Assembly (NCBI GenBank): GCA_003165455.1
Contig: PLUJ01000105.1
Coordinates: forward strand, 3,052-9,341
DNA from: Acidobacteriaceae bacterium
Lineage (GTDB): Bacteria; Acidobacteriota; Terriglobia; Terriglobales; Acidobacteriaceae
Reading direction: 5' to 3'
DNA: 6,290 nt
Of the stretch, positions 1 through 6,074 are shown in pieces. The translations under genes were made by a program, and so were the position numbers. The notes under the pieces are model-generated. The model was given only the letters and a program-made list of their open reading frames with translations. It searched no databases and had not been told where the DNA came from. Position 1 is the stretch's first letter. Every line of letters starts with the position of its first letter.

Positions 1-50
1 TGGTCCGCGTGCAGCTCTGAAGCATCGGCAGTTGCCAGCATTAGGATTTA

Positions 51-78
51 TTGACGCAAGTGCGTAACAAAATAGTGT
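51..78 (+). promoter_or_regulatory. Weak candidate promoter with overlapping palindrome, upstream of the TolC-family gene
   Basis: TTGACG (51-56) matches the -35 consensus at five of six positions. A poor -10-like TAGTGT (73-78) follows after 16 bases. The inverted repeat ACGCA-AG-TGCGT (54-65) overlaps the -35, where a repressor could bind, as TetR-type regulators often do for efflux genes. No regulator gene is visible here. The rest of 1-127 shows no convincing gene; short open stretches entering from the left edge all stop by base 66. Confidence 0.3.
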
Positions 79-127
79 ACGAACACCGTTCTGACGGGCG
101 GAGTTCTTTGTGAACGGAGACGAGTAG

Positions 128-2248
128 ATGCCATTCGCACGCGTAACCATGCATATTCGGCGCACTACCGCTGCAATATTATTCGCAACGTTGATTGTGA
201 TGGGAACTCTGGCTGGACTAACGCGCAGAGCTTTGGGGCAGGAAGCTCCCGCTGCGCCCACGCCGCAGAATTCGCCGGAGACACGCCCCGTGCCGATTCT
301 GAATTATTCGAAAGCGGTGTCGCACTTTCCCGACCCGATTGGACCGTACAAATCCAGGCATGTGGCGGAGCCAGATCTCGGAAACACTTCGCTCATCGAC
401 CGGCTCATGCGTGATGGGAGACTCTATCTGTCGCTGAACGATGCGATTGCGTTGGCGCTTGAGAACAATCTGGATATCGCCATCGCACGGTACACCCTGA
501 ACATCGCCGACACTGACTTGCTGCGCGCGAAAGCCGGAGCGCCAATCTTAGGAACCCCGCTGGGAACCGTTCTTAACACGCCTGGAGGGGGAGTGGGAGG
601 CATCGGGGCAAACTCGGGTGCATCCACGGGAGGCACCAGTATCGGAGCGGGCGGAATCGGCGCCGGCACCAACGGGTTGGTCAGTTCCACGCTCGGCCTT
701 GGACCGCTGATTAACAGCTTCGATCCTGTCATTACTGGAACCCTGCAGGAAGATCATTACAAGCAACTGGCTACCAGCATTTTCCAAGGCGTCGATCCGG
801 GCACCGAACTGGCTCAGAACACGGGTACGGTCAACGTTGCCTACAATCAGGCTTTTCAATGGGGCACCAATCTTTCCGTCGGTTTCAACAATAGCCGCGC
901 CACCAGCAACAGCTTCCTTAGCAGCTTGAGTCCGCAGCTGAACTCCAACTTCAGGGCCACCTTGACCCAGCCGATACTGCAAGGTTTTGGACTGGCGGCG
1001 AACACCCGATTCATTCGCATCGCCAGGAACAATCGCGAACTTTCTGACGTGGGGTTCCGCTTGCAAATCATCGAAAGCGTGGATCAGATCGAAAACATCT
1101 ATTGGGATCTGGTCTACGCTTACGAAAACGCGCGGGTACAGAACGAATCGATCGCGTTTGCGCAAAAGACACTTTCCGACACCAAGAAACAAGTGGAAAT
1201 CGGCAGCCTGGCACCCATCGAAACCGTACGCGCACAAAGTACCGTCGCTCAGGATCAACAACTGGTCACCGCGGCGCAGACCAATCTGCAGTTGGAACAG
1301 CTGCTGATGAAGAACGCACTCACGCGCACCCTGAAAGACCCCATTCTGGCTAACGCGGAAGTGATTCCCACTTCTACGATGGATGTGCCCGCGCAAGAGC
1401 CGGTGGTACCCACGGAAGACCTGATCAACGATGCGTTACGCCATCGCGCGGAACTGGTTGAATCTCGCATCGACTTAAATAGCCGGGAACTGAGCAACAA
1501 AGCGGTGCGGAGTGCGCTTTTGCCCACGGTCAATCTCTTCGCCTACTATGGCGGTGCAGGTCTTGGCGGAGTTCAGAACCCCGCCAACCTGTGCTCGAAC
1601 TTGCCAGCAGATTTGCAAGCCTTTGGTTGCGCCGGACCCGATCAGGCCGCGGGACAACTTCCGGTCAACGGTACCACCAGCTTGAATGGAACTTTTAATC
1701 AGCTGGTCAATTCGACCTCGCCCGACAAAGGGGCCGGCCTCTCACTTAATATTCCATTGCGGAATCGCGCCGCACAAGCGGTTCAAATTCGCTCGGAGCT
1801 GGAATACCGGCAGGCTCAGGTGCGCCTGCAGCAAATCGAGAACCAGGTGGGCATCGAGATTCGCAACGCGCAGTACACCGTGCAGCAGAATCGCTCGAGC
1901 GTCGATGCCGCGAGAGCCGCGTTGGATCTGGCTCGCGAGTCTCTCGACGCCGAACAAAAGAAATATCAGTTCGGCACGTCCACCACTACTCTGGTTTTGC
2001 AGTATCAAAGCGGCTTGGCCACAGCCCAATCGACTTTGGTGAATGCTCTGGTCGCTTATGAGAAGTCACGAGTCGAACTGGACCGCGCGACAGGGCTGCT
2101 GCTCGATCACGACGGCATCAGCATTGACGATGCCGCGAGGGGACAGGTTACGCGGATGCCCAACGTACCCTACATCGCTCCGCGTAAAGATTTGCCGTCG
2201 GTGGCCCAGCCCGCACCGCAGGCATCGGTTCCACAACAACCGCAGTAG
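128..2248 (+). CDS. TolC-family outer-membrane efflux/secretion protein
   Basis: The product (706 aa) is an outer-membrane channel protein of the OEP/TolC family. Such proteins trimerise into a beta-barrel plus periplasmic alpha-tunnel and work with an inner-membrane pump and an adaptor to export drugs, metabolites or proteins. The start at 128 has GGAGA (116-120) seven bases upstream; Met8 is an alternative. Residues 9-37 form a signal peptide (basic HIRR, then a hydrophobic run, probable cleavage after A-L-G37). The first OEP repeat opens with the classic LSLNDAIALALENNLDIAI (98-116). The second starts near residue 430 and ends near 665. Long helical stretches rich in Gln, Ala and Glu precede residue 410 and lie around 560-660. 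Oddities: a Gly-rich insert (150-180) after the first helix, two Cys (489, 501) in the second repeat, and a Pro/Gln-rich tail (677-706). At 706 aa it is longer than E. coli TolC (about 490). No pump or adaptor gene lies next to it here, so the substrate is unknown. Confidence 0.93.
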   Translation: MPFARVTMHIRRTTAAILFATLIVMGTLAGLTRRALGQEAPAAPTPQNSPETRPVPILNYSKAVSHFPDPIGPYKSRHVAEPDLGNTSLIDRLMRDGRLYLSLNDAIALALENNLDIAIARYTLNIADTDLLRAKAGAPILGTPLGTVLNTPGGGVGGIGANSGASTGGTSIGAGGIGAGTNGLVSSTLGLGPLINSFDPVITGTLQEDHYKQLATSIFQGVDPGTELAQNTGTVNVAYNQAFQWGTNLSVGFNNSRATSNSFLSSLSPQLNSNFRATLTQPILQGFGLAANTRFIRIARNNRELSDVGFRLQIIESVDQIENIYWDLVYAYENARVQNESIAFAQKTLSDTKKQVEIGSLAPIETVRAQSTVAQDQQLVTAAQTNLQLEQLLMKNALTRTLKDPILANAEVIPTSTMDVPAQEPVVPTEDLINDALRHRAELVESRIDLNSRELSNKAVRSALLPTVNLFAYYGGAGLGGVQNPANLCSNLPADLQAFGCAGPDQAAGQLPVNGTTSLNGTFNQLVNSTSPDKGAGLSLNIPLRNRAAQAVQIRSELEYRQAQVRLQQIENQVGIEIRNAQYTVQQNRSSVDAARAALDLARESLDAEQKKYQFGTSTTTLVLQYQSGLATAQSTLVNALVAYEKSRVELDRATGLLLDHDGISIDDAARGQVTRMPNVPYIAPRKDLPSVAQPAPQASVPQQPQ

Positions 2249-2268
2249 CAACTCGTTGAATTTAACCA

Positions 2269-2302
2269 GGTGCGGCCGCAAACCGCGCCTCTTACTTTGT
2301 CT
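2269..2302 (+). terminator. Candidate intrinsic terminator after the TolC-family gene
   Basis: GGTGCGG (2269-2275) can pair with CCGCGCC (2283-2289), giving seven pairs with one G-U around a 7-base loop. A T-rich but interrupted stretch (2290-2302) follows. The hairpin begins 20 bases after the stop codon, which is the right place. The broken T tract makes it a moderate candidate. Confidence 0.42.
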
Positions 2303-2327
2303 ATCCTAGTGGCGGATTTGGGTGTTG

Positions 2328-2364
2328 GATAATCGAAGACTCAACAGTGACGGATTTTAGGAGA
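2328..2364 (+). promoter_or_regulatory. Candidate -10 and strong ribosome binding site for the small secreted protein
   Basis: GATAAT (2328-2333) is a five-of-six match to the -10 consensus, but no good -35 lies at the usual distance, so an activator or another sigma factor may be used. AGGAGA (2359-2364), six bases before the ATG at 2371, is the best Shine-Dalgarno in the window. It fixes the start at 2371 and excludes the in-frame GTG at 2347, which lies upstream of it. Confidence 0.4.
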
Positions 2365-2370
2365 AATCAA

Positions 2371-2634
2371 ATGAACCTGCAGAAATTTGCTTTGGCTTTA
2401 ACCCTCATCTTGGGTGCCGGAACAGCCTTCGCAGTCCCACAGGACACACCAACTGCAAAACAAGATATGAAGAACGCAGGTCAGGATACGAAGAGCGCCG
2501 CGAAGGATACCGGAAGCGCAACCAAGAAGACTGCGAACAAAGCGGGACACGATACGAAGAAAGCCACCAATAAGAGTGCGCAGAAGACCAAGCAGGGCGC
2601 GCAAAAAGTTCAGGACAAAACGCAGCCCCAGTAA
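2371..2634 (+). CDS. Small exported Lys/Ala/Thr-rich heptad-repeat protein, function unknown
   Basis: The product is an 87-aa hypothetical protein. Residues 1-21 are a textbook signal peptide (MNLQK, a hydrophobic core, then GTAFA|V), so the mature 66 residues should be in the periplasm or outside. The mature chain contains no Leu, Ile, Phe, Tyr, Trp, Cys, Arg or Glu. It has 14 Lys against 6 Asp. A D-T/M-K-x-A-like unit recurs about every seven residues, with Asp at 32, 39, 46 and 61 and Lys at equivalent places 53 and 68. This resembles LEA-like or histone-H1-like tails: probably disordered alone and able to form a charged amphipathic helix on a partner such as membrane, polyanion or nucleic acid. 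That comparison rests on composition only. The start at 2371 is supported by AGGAGA. It sits between an outer-membrane channel gene and a glycosyltransferase gene, which suggests an envelope or stress role but proves none. Confidence 0.8.
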   Translation: MNLQKFALALTLILGAGTAFAVPQDTPTAKQDMKNAGQDTKSAAKDTGSATKKTANKAGHDTKKATNKSAQKTKQGAQKVQDKTQPQ

Positions 2635-2705
2635 CTGCAAACTCCCATCAGTCGCGATTGCAAGCGCATCCAGTCACCGGGATACGTCGAAGCTAGTTTC
2701 TGTTA

Positions 2706-3563
2706 ATGCTCCGACGTTGTATTCTTCCTCCCGTGACTCTATCCGTTGTGGTTATTACCGATAACGAGGAAGCCAACCTTGGCCGCACGCTGGAGAGCGT
2801 GCAGCCTTTGGTCAGCGATGGCAAGGGAGAGATCATTGTCGTCGATTCGGGCTCGACCGATCGCACGGTGGAGATTGCAAAATCTTACGGCGCAAAGGTG
2901 TTCGTCGAGCCATGGAGAGGGTTCGCAGCTCAGAAAAACTCGGCCATCGACAAGGCGACGGGAGATTGGGTTCTGAGTTTGGACGCGGATGAGAGCCTGA
3001 ACGGTTCTGCAGTCTTAGCGATACAGCGAATGCTTGGCGCGGAAGCCGAAGTCTACGAAAACGTGGCTGGCTGCTGGATTGCGCGGAAGAACTATTTCCT
3101 GGGTCGCTGGATAAAGCACGGCGGTTTCTATCCCGATAAGAAGCTTCGACTGTTTCACCGAGGACGAGGGCGCTTTGAGGACCGCGCAGTCCATGAAACG
3201 GTTACGGTGGACGGACGAACTGAGCGAAACTTTGGACTGGACGTTGTCGGTGGCAGTGAGATTGCTCTGGAGCACCATTCCTATCCGACGCTCTCCGACT
3301 ATATCGAGCATATGAACCGCTACTCGTCTCTGGGCGCGGAGATGGTGGTGGCGAAAGGCAATGGCAAGGTGCGGTTCAGCGTCCTCCACATCGTCCTGCG
3401 GCCGCTGGCGACGTTCGTTTATAACTACTTTTTCCGACGCGGATTTCTCGATGGACGGGAAGGACTGTTGCTACATCTCTACCACTCCGTCTACGTGTCG
3501 TGGAAGTATGCAAAAGCGTGGGAACTCTCGCGCGAGCACTCGGGCATTGCCGGAACTGATTAG
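2706..3563 (+). CDS. Glycosyltransferase family 2, WaaE/beta-1,4-glucosyltransferase-like
   Basis: The product (up to 285 aa) is a GT-A fold glycosyltransferase that probably moves a sugar from a nucleotide sugar to lipopolysaccharide core or another surface glycan at the cytoplasmic face of the inner membrane. The GT2 motifs are in order: SVVVITDNEEANL (13-25), IIVVDSGSTDRTVEIA (43-58) with Asp47 for the nucleotide, and the metal-binding D-A-D at 93-95 in LSLDADE. VEPWRGFAAQKN (67-78), HGGFYPDKKLRLFHR (138-152) and VHE (162-164) are typical of the WaaE/KdtX subgroup, as is the C-terminal block with RRGFLDGREGLLL. A hydrophobic and aromatic stretch around 225-245 may sit on the membrane. The start is uncertain: ATG at 2706 gives MLRRCILPPVTLSVVV, while GTG at 2733 gives the family-typical MTLSVVV. 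Neither has a good ribosome site. Acceptor and linkage cannot be told from sequence. It may be read through from the gene ending at 2634, since I see no terminator in the 71-base gap. Confidence 0.9.
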   Translation: MLRRCILPPVTLSVVVITDNEEANLGRTLESVQPLVSDGKGEIIVVDSGSTDRTVEIAKSYGAKVFVEPWRGFAAQKNSAIDKATGDWVLSLDADESLNGSAVLAIQRMLGAEAEVYENVAGCWIARKNYFLGRWIKHGGFYPDKKLRLFHRGRGRFEDRAVHETVTVDGRTERNFGLDVVGGSEIALEHHSYPTLSDYIEHMNRYSSLGAEMVVAKGNGKVRFSVLHIVLRPLATFVYNYFFRRGFLDGREGLLLHLYHSVYVSWKYAKAWELSREHSGIAGTD

Positions 3564-3664
3564 CGGAACTCACTGGCGCAAGAATTCCCATCTGCTTTAA
3601 ATTACAGCTGGTGCAAATCCGGGTTGGGCTGACCAATCGGTGGTTTGACTTGTGGCCTCCGACC

Positions 3665-3711
3665 TTGCTCGCAAGCGGCATCTTCCCTATCATCACAACA
3701 GAACACTGGGG
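3665..3711 (+). promoter_or_regulatory. Candidate promoter and ribosome binding site of the acyl-CoA mutase gene
   Basis: TTGCTC (3665-3670) and TATCAT (3688-3693) are separated by 17 bases, and the -10 matches at five of six positions. Transcription would begin near 3700, leaving a leader of about 17 bases. TGGGG (3707-3711) lies five bases before the ATG at 3717 and serves as a modest Shine-Dalgarno. The rest of the gap 3564-3664 shows no terminator that I can support. Confidence 0.4.
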
Positions 3712-3716
3712 TTTGT

Positions 3717-5513
3717 ATGGAAAAGAAGCAGTCCAAACCGCAAGTTGTGGAAAGTCCAGTCGCCGACGTTTTTGAAAAGCGCCATCCTTCCGCAGCCGAA
3801 AAAGAATGGGCCGGGAAAATCCTTGCGCCGACCATCGAAAAGGCTCCGGAACGGCCGATTGGCGCACCCACGGGTGTAAATGTCGACGAGAACGGGCATG
3901 CTCGTTTCACGACTATTTCCGGCTTGCCGATCCGCCGGTTGTACACGAAGGGCGATTTGCCGGAAGACTGGAGCGAAGAGAAGTATCTCGGCTATCCCGG
4001 CCAATCGCCCTACACGCGCGGCATTCATGCCACGGGGTATCGCGGCAAGCTGTTCACGATGCGTCAGTTTTCAGGCTTCGCCTCGCCGGAAGAAACCAAC
4101 CAGCGTTACAAATATTTGCTCGAGCATGGTGGTGGTGGACTATCCGTAGCTTTCGATCTCCCCACGCTGATGGGTTATGACTCCGATCATGCGGCAAGCG
4201 AAGGCGAAGTGGGCAAGTGCGGCGTCGCGATTGATTCGCTCGAGGACATGGAGATACTGTTTGGCGGCATCGATCTGGAAAAGACCACCGTATCGATGAC
4301 CATCAATTCGCCGGCATCGGTGCTATGGGCAATGTATCTGGTGGTCGCTGAAAAACAGGGCGCGGACTGGAAAAAGATTTCTGGCACCATTCAGAACGAC
4401 ATTCTCAAGGAATACATTGCGCAAAAGGAATATATCTATCCCCCGGCGCCGTCGATGCGACTGGTAATCGACACGTTCGAATTCGGATCGAAATTCACGC
4501 CACGGTTCAACACCATTTCGATCAGTGGATATCACATTCGCGAGGCCGGATCGACTGCGATGCAGGAACTCGCGTTCACCCTATACGACGGTGTGGAGTA
4601 CGTGGAATGGGCAAAGCGACGCGGGCTCGATGTGGACGATTTCGGCCCGCGGCTTAGTTTCTTCTTCAACGCTCACAACGATTTTTTTGAAGAAATCGCC
4701 AAGTACCGCGCGGCCCGAAAGATCTGGGCTCAGGTGATGAGAGAGCGCTTCGGTGCGAAGAACCAGCGGACGTGGCTCATGCGATTCCACACTCAAACCG
4801 CGGGCGTTTCCCTGCCCGCGCAGCAACCGATGAACAACATCGCTCGGGTGGCGCTCCAGGCTCTGGCGGCGGTGCTGGGAGGAACTCAGTCGCTGCATTG
4901 CGATTCGTACGACGAAGCGCTTGCGTTGCCCACCGAGGAAGCTGCGCGAATTGCGTTACGAACGCAACAGATCATCGCTTATGAGTCGGGCGTCACACAA
5001 ACCGTCGACCCGCTGGGTGGTTCGTACTTCCTAGAGGCTTTGACGCTCGAAATGGAGAAGGGCGCCTTTGACTACTTCGGCAAATTGGACGCGATGGGCG
5101 GGATGGTAAAGGCAATCGAGCGCGGCTATCCGCAAAAGGAAATCGCTGAGGCGTCTTATCAGTATCAGCGCGCCGCCGAAGCCAAGGAAAAAGTGATTGT
5201 TGGAGTAAATGAATTTGTCGTGGAGGAAGAATCACCGCATATTCTCTACATCGACGAAAGCGTTGCGCGGCAACAATCCGCCAAGCTCAAGGCGCTGCGG
5301 GCGAGACGGTCCAACGAGAATGTGCTTCGTTCTCTTGAGGCACTGAAGAAGGCGGCGGCCCAAGAACCGACGGCGGGCGCAAACGGACGCATCTCTCCGG
5401 CTAACACGATGCCTTACATCGTAGATGCAGTGCGGGCTTATGCAACCGTAGGAGAGATTTCGGAGGCCTTGCGAGAGGTGTATGGAACGTATACGGAAGT
5501 CAGCATCACATGA
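3717..5513 (+). CDS. icmA: Adenosylcobalamin-dependent acyl-CoA mutase large subunit, isobutyryl-CoA mutase type
   Basis: The product (598 aa) is the substrate-binding TIM-barrel subunit of a B12-dependent mutase that rearranges the carbon skeleton of a CoA thioester in the cytoplasm. Hallmarks are LSVAFDLPTLMGYDSD (142-157), VGKCGVAID (165-173), VSMTIN (192-197), SGTIQNDILKEY (222-233), YIYPPAPSMR (239-248), ISISGYHIREAG (267-278) and GGTQSLHCDSYDEALALPTEEAARIA in the later barrel. Residues run at a constant offset of 29 from Propionibacterium methylmalonyl-CoA mutase: Gln226 for Gln197 and His273 for His244 are kept. However, Tyr89 is Phe118 and Arg207 is Gln236, the pair known from isobutyryl-CoA mutase IcmA. 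Ala145 occupies the place where I recall 2-hydroxyisobutyryl-CoA mutase having Asp. The predicted reaction is therefore isobutyryl-CoA to and from n-butyryl-CoA. There is no C-terminal DxHxxG cobalamin-binding domain, so a separate small subunit is needed and is not nearby. The start at 3717 (MEKKQSK) has TGGGG upstream; an in-frame TTG at 3645 lacks support. The mutase identity is firm; the isobutyryl specificity is an inference from two residues. Confidence 0.9.
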   Translation: MEKKQSKPQVVESPVADVFEKRHPSAAEKEWAGKILAPTIEKAPERPIGAPTGVNVDENGHARFTTISGLPIRRLYTKGDLPEDWSEEKYLGYPGQSPYTRGIHATGYRGKLFTMRQFSGFASPEETNQRYKYLLEHGGGGLSVAFDLPTLMGYDSDHAASEGEVGKCGVAIDSLEDMEILFGGIDLEKTTVSMTINSPASVLWAMYLVVAEKQGADWKKISGTIQNDILKEYIAQKEYIYPPAPSMRLVIDTFEFGSKFTPRFNTISISGYHIREAGSTAMQELAFTLYDGVEYVEWAKRRGLDVDDFGPRLSFFFNAHNDFFEEIAKYRAARKIWAQVMRERFGAKNQRTWLMRFHTQTAGVSLPAQQPMNNIARVALQALAAVLGGTQSLHCDSYDEALALPTEEAARIALRTQQIIAYESGVTQTVDPLGGSYFLEALTLEMEKGAFDYFGKLDAMGGMVKAIERGYPQKEIAEASYQYQRAAEAKEKVIVGVNEFVVEEESPHILYIDESVARQQSAKLKALRARRSNENVLRSLEALKKAAAQEPTAGANGRISPANTMPYIVDAVRAYATVGEISEALREVYGTYTEVSIT

Positions 5514-5559
5514 GGAATCGAAACGGCGCCCATTCTAGTTCGCATTGCTGCAAGAAAGC

Positions 5560-5580
5560 CGGGAACGATATTCGGTCCCG
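5560..5580. repeat. Intergenic hairpin repeat, copy 1
   Basis: CGGGA (5560-5564) pairs with TCCCG (5576-5580) and CGA (5566-5568) with TCG (5572-5574), separated by a single A-G mismatch, around the short loop TAT. It lies 46 bases after the mutase stop. Its sequence is nearly the same as the hairpin at 6075-6098. No T tract follows on the + strand; a broken T-rich run follows when it is read on the - strand. It may be a U-tract-less terminator, an mRNA 3'-end stabiliser, or a dispersed palindromic repeat. Confidence 0.7.
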
Positions 5581-5610
5581 AACTCCGTTGTCTGTCATTG
5601 AACAGGCGCT

Positions 5611-5638
5611 TTTTTGCGCAAAATGAGCCTGATATACT
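5611..5638 (+). promoter_or_regulatory. Extended -10 promoter of the two-small-gene cassette
   Basis: TGATATACT (5630-5638) is an extended -10 (TGnTATAAT type) with five of six matches in the hexamer. A weak TTTTTG (5611-5616) stands 16 bases upstream as a possible -35. Transcription would start about seven bases downstream, at or next to the A of the ATG at 5646. The palindrome TTTTGCGCAAAA (5612-5623) lies in the -35/spacer region, where a regulator could act. Confidence 0.5.
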
Positions 5639-5645
5639 ATTTCCT

Positions 5646-5810
5646 ATGTCGCAGCAGAAGAGCGCCGGCACCGGTCAATCCATGCAGGCACCTAAGAAAC
5701 TGCAAGGAAAAGAATTGCGCCGCGTCATGGAAGAGTTTCGTGATACCAAAGACGAGGGCCGCGCAGAAGAGCTAAAGAACATCATCAGCGATTCCATCTG
5801 CGGCGCTTAA
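5646..5810 (+). CDS. Small hypothetical protein (54 aa), possibly from a leaderless mRNA
   Basis: I do not recognise this 54-aa protein. Residues 1-18 are polar and probably disordered (Gln, Ser, Gly, Lys). Residues 19-48 (LQGKELRRVMEEF onward) look like one highly charged amphipathic helix, with RDTKDEGRAEELKNII in its second half, suited to protein-protein or nucleic-acid contact. There is no signal peptide or membrane segment, so it should be cytoplasmic. The start at 5646 is chosen because the -10 box TATACT ends only seven bases upstream; an in-frame TTG extension to 5598 would overlap the promoter. No Shine-Dalgarno precedes the ATG. Its stop codon TAA (5808-5810) touches the next ATG, so the two genes are probably co-translated. 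It could be a regulator or half of a two-protein module, but nothing in the sequence settles this. Confidence 0.62.
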   Translation: MSQQKSAGTGQSMQAPKKLQGKELRRVMEEFRDTKDEGRAEELKNIISDSICGA

Positions 5811-6062
5811 ATGCCGTTTGGCAAACTTAATCTCAGACCCTCCAAAGGCAAATTTGAAAAACTACTGGATCGGGTTCGCACACGGGAAATCACCGTGGAC
5901 GACCTTATGGCGTTCAATGACTGGGCCCGAGTGGCAAGACAATATCCGAACGGAGATTGGTGTAAAGACTTCGGCACGTTCAAGGCCGTTAGAAAAGCTC
6001 TGGAGTTAGACAGCTTTCTCAATAAAGAGCAGCCGTGCTGGGGCGAGAAGCTCAGCGATTGA
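5811..6062 (+). CDS. Small hypothetical protein (83 aa) with a GDWCKDFGTFK motif
   Basis: This 83-aa protein has no function I can name. A basic N-terminus (PFGKLNLRPSKGKFEKL) leads into a predicted helix, then EITVDDLMAFNDWARVARQYP (26-46), the striking aromatic motif PNGDWCKDFGTFK (46-58), and a tail with PCWGEKL (75-81). Cys51 and Cys76 are too few for an obvious metal site. From memory, short acidobacterial proteins carry a similar P-x-G-D-W-x-K-D-F-G-x-F-K segment, but I cannot verify a family. There is no signal peptide or membrane segment. The ATG follows the previous gene's stop directly and lacks a clear ribosome site, which points to translational coupling. The mirror reading frame on the - strand (5807-6175) is also open but looks like a shadow. 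The hairpin repeat copy 2 follows 12 bases after the stop. Confidence 0.68.
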   Translation: MPFGKLNLRPSKGKFEKLLDRVRTREITVDDLMAFNDWARVARQYPNGDWCKDFGTFKAVRKALELDSFLNKEQPCWGEKLSD

Positions 6063-6074
6063 CAGTAGAAAAAA

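Noticed and set aside
1..66. Open frame of about 21 codons from the left edge ending at TAA (64-66)
   Set aside because: No recognisable protein end, and it overlaps the candidate promoter; a partial gene cannot be supported.
548..1396. Long open frame of 282 codons on the - strand inside the TolC-family gene
   Set aside because: The + strand frame has a signal peptide, family motifs and a ribosome site. The - strand product has no recognisable motif and is explained by codon composition of the real gene.
2347..2370. GTG start giving eight extra residues on the small exported protein
   Set aside because: It would put the strong AGGAGA inside the coding region and add charged residues before a complete signal peptide.
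3610..3622. GGTGCAAATCCGG upstream of the B12-dependent mutase, as in the start of cobalamin riboswitches
   Set aside because: The rest of the conserved cobalamin riboswitch (the CCCGC-x-ACTGT region and the B12 box) is missing in the next 90 bases, and these riboswitches rarely control B12-dependent enzymes of this kind. Probably chance.
3645..3716. Upstream TTG start that would add 24 residues to the mutase
   Set aside because: The candidate -10 box lies inside this segment, the added residues do not look like mutase N-termini, and the ATG at 3717 has a GGGG ribosome site.
3717..5513. Calling the mutase methylmalonyl-CoA mutase (mutA/mcmA)
   Set aside because: The two residues that bind the carboxylate of methylmalonyl-CoA are replaced by Phe and Gln.
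3717..5513. Calling the mutase 2-hydroxyisobutyryl-CoA mutase (hcmA)
   Set aside because: As I recall, that enzyme has Ile and Asp at the two diagnostic places; here they are Phe118 and Ala145.
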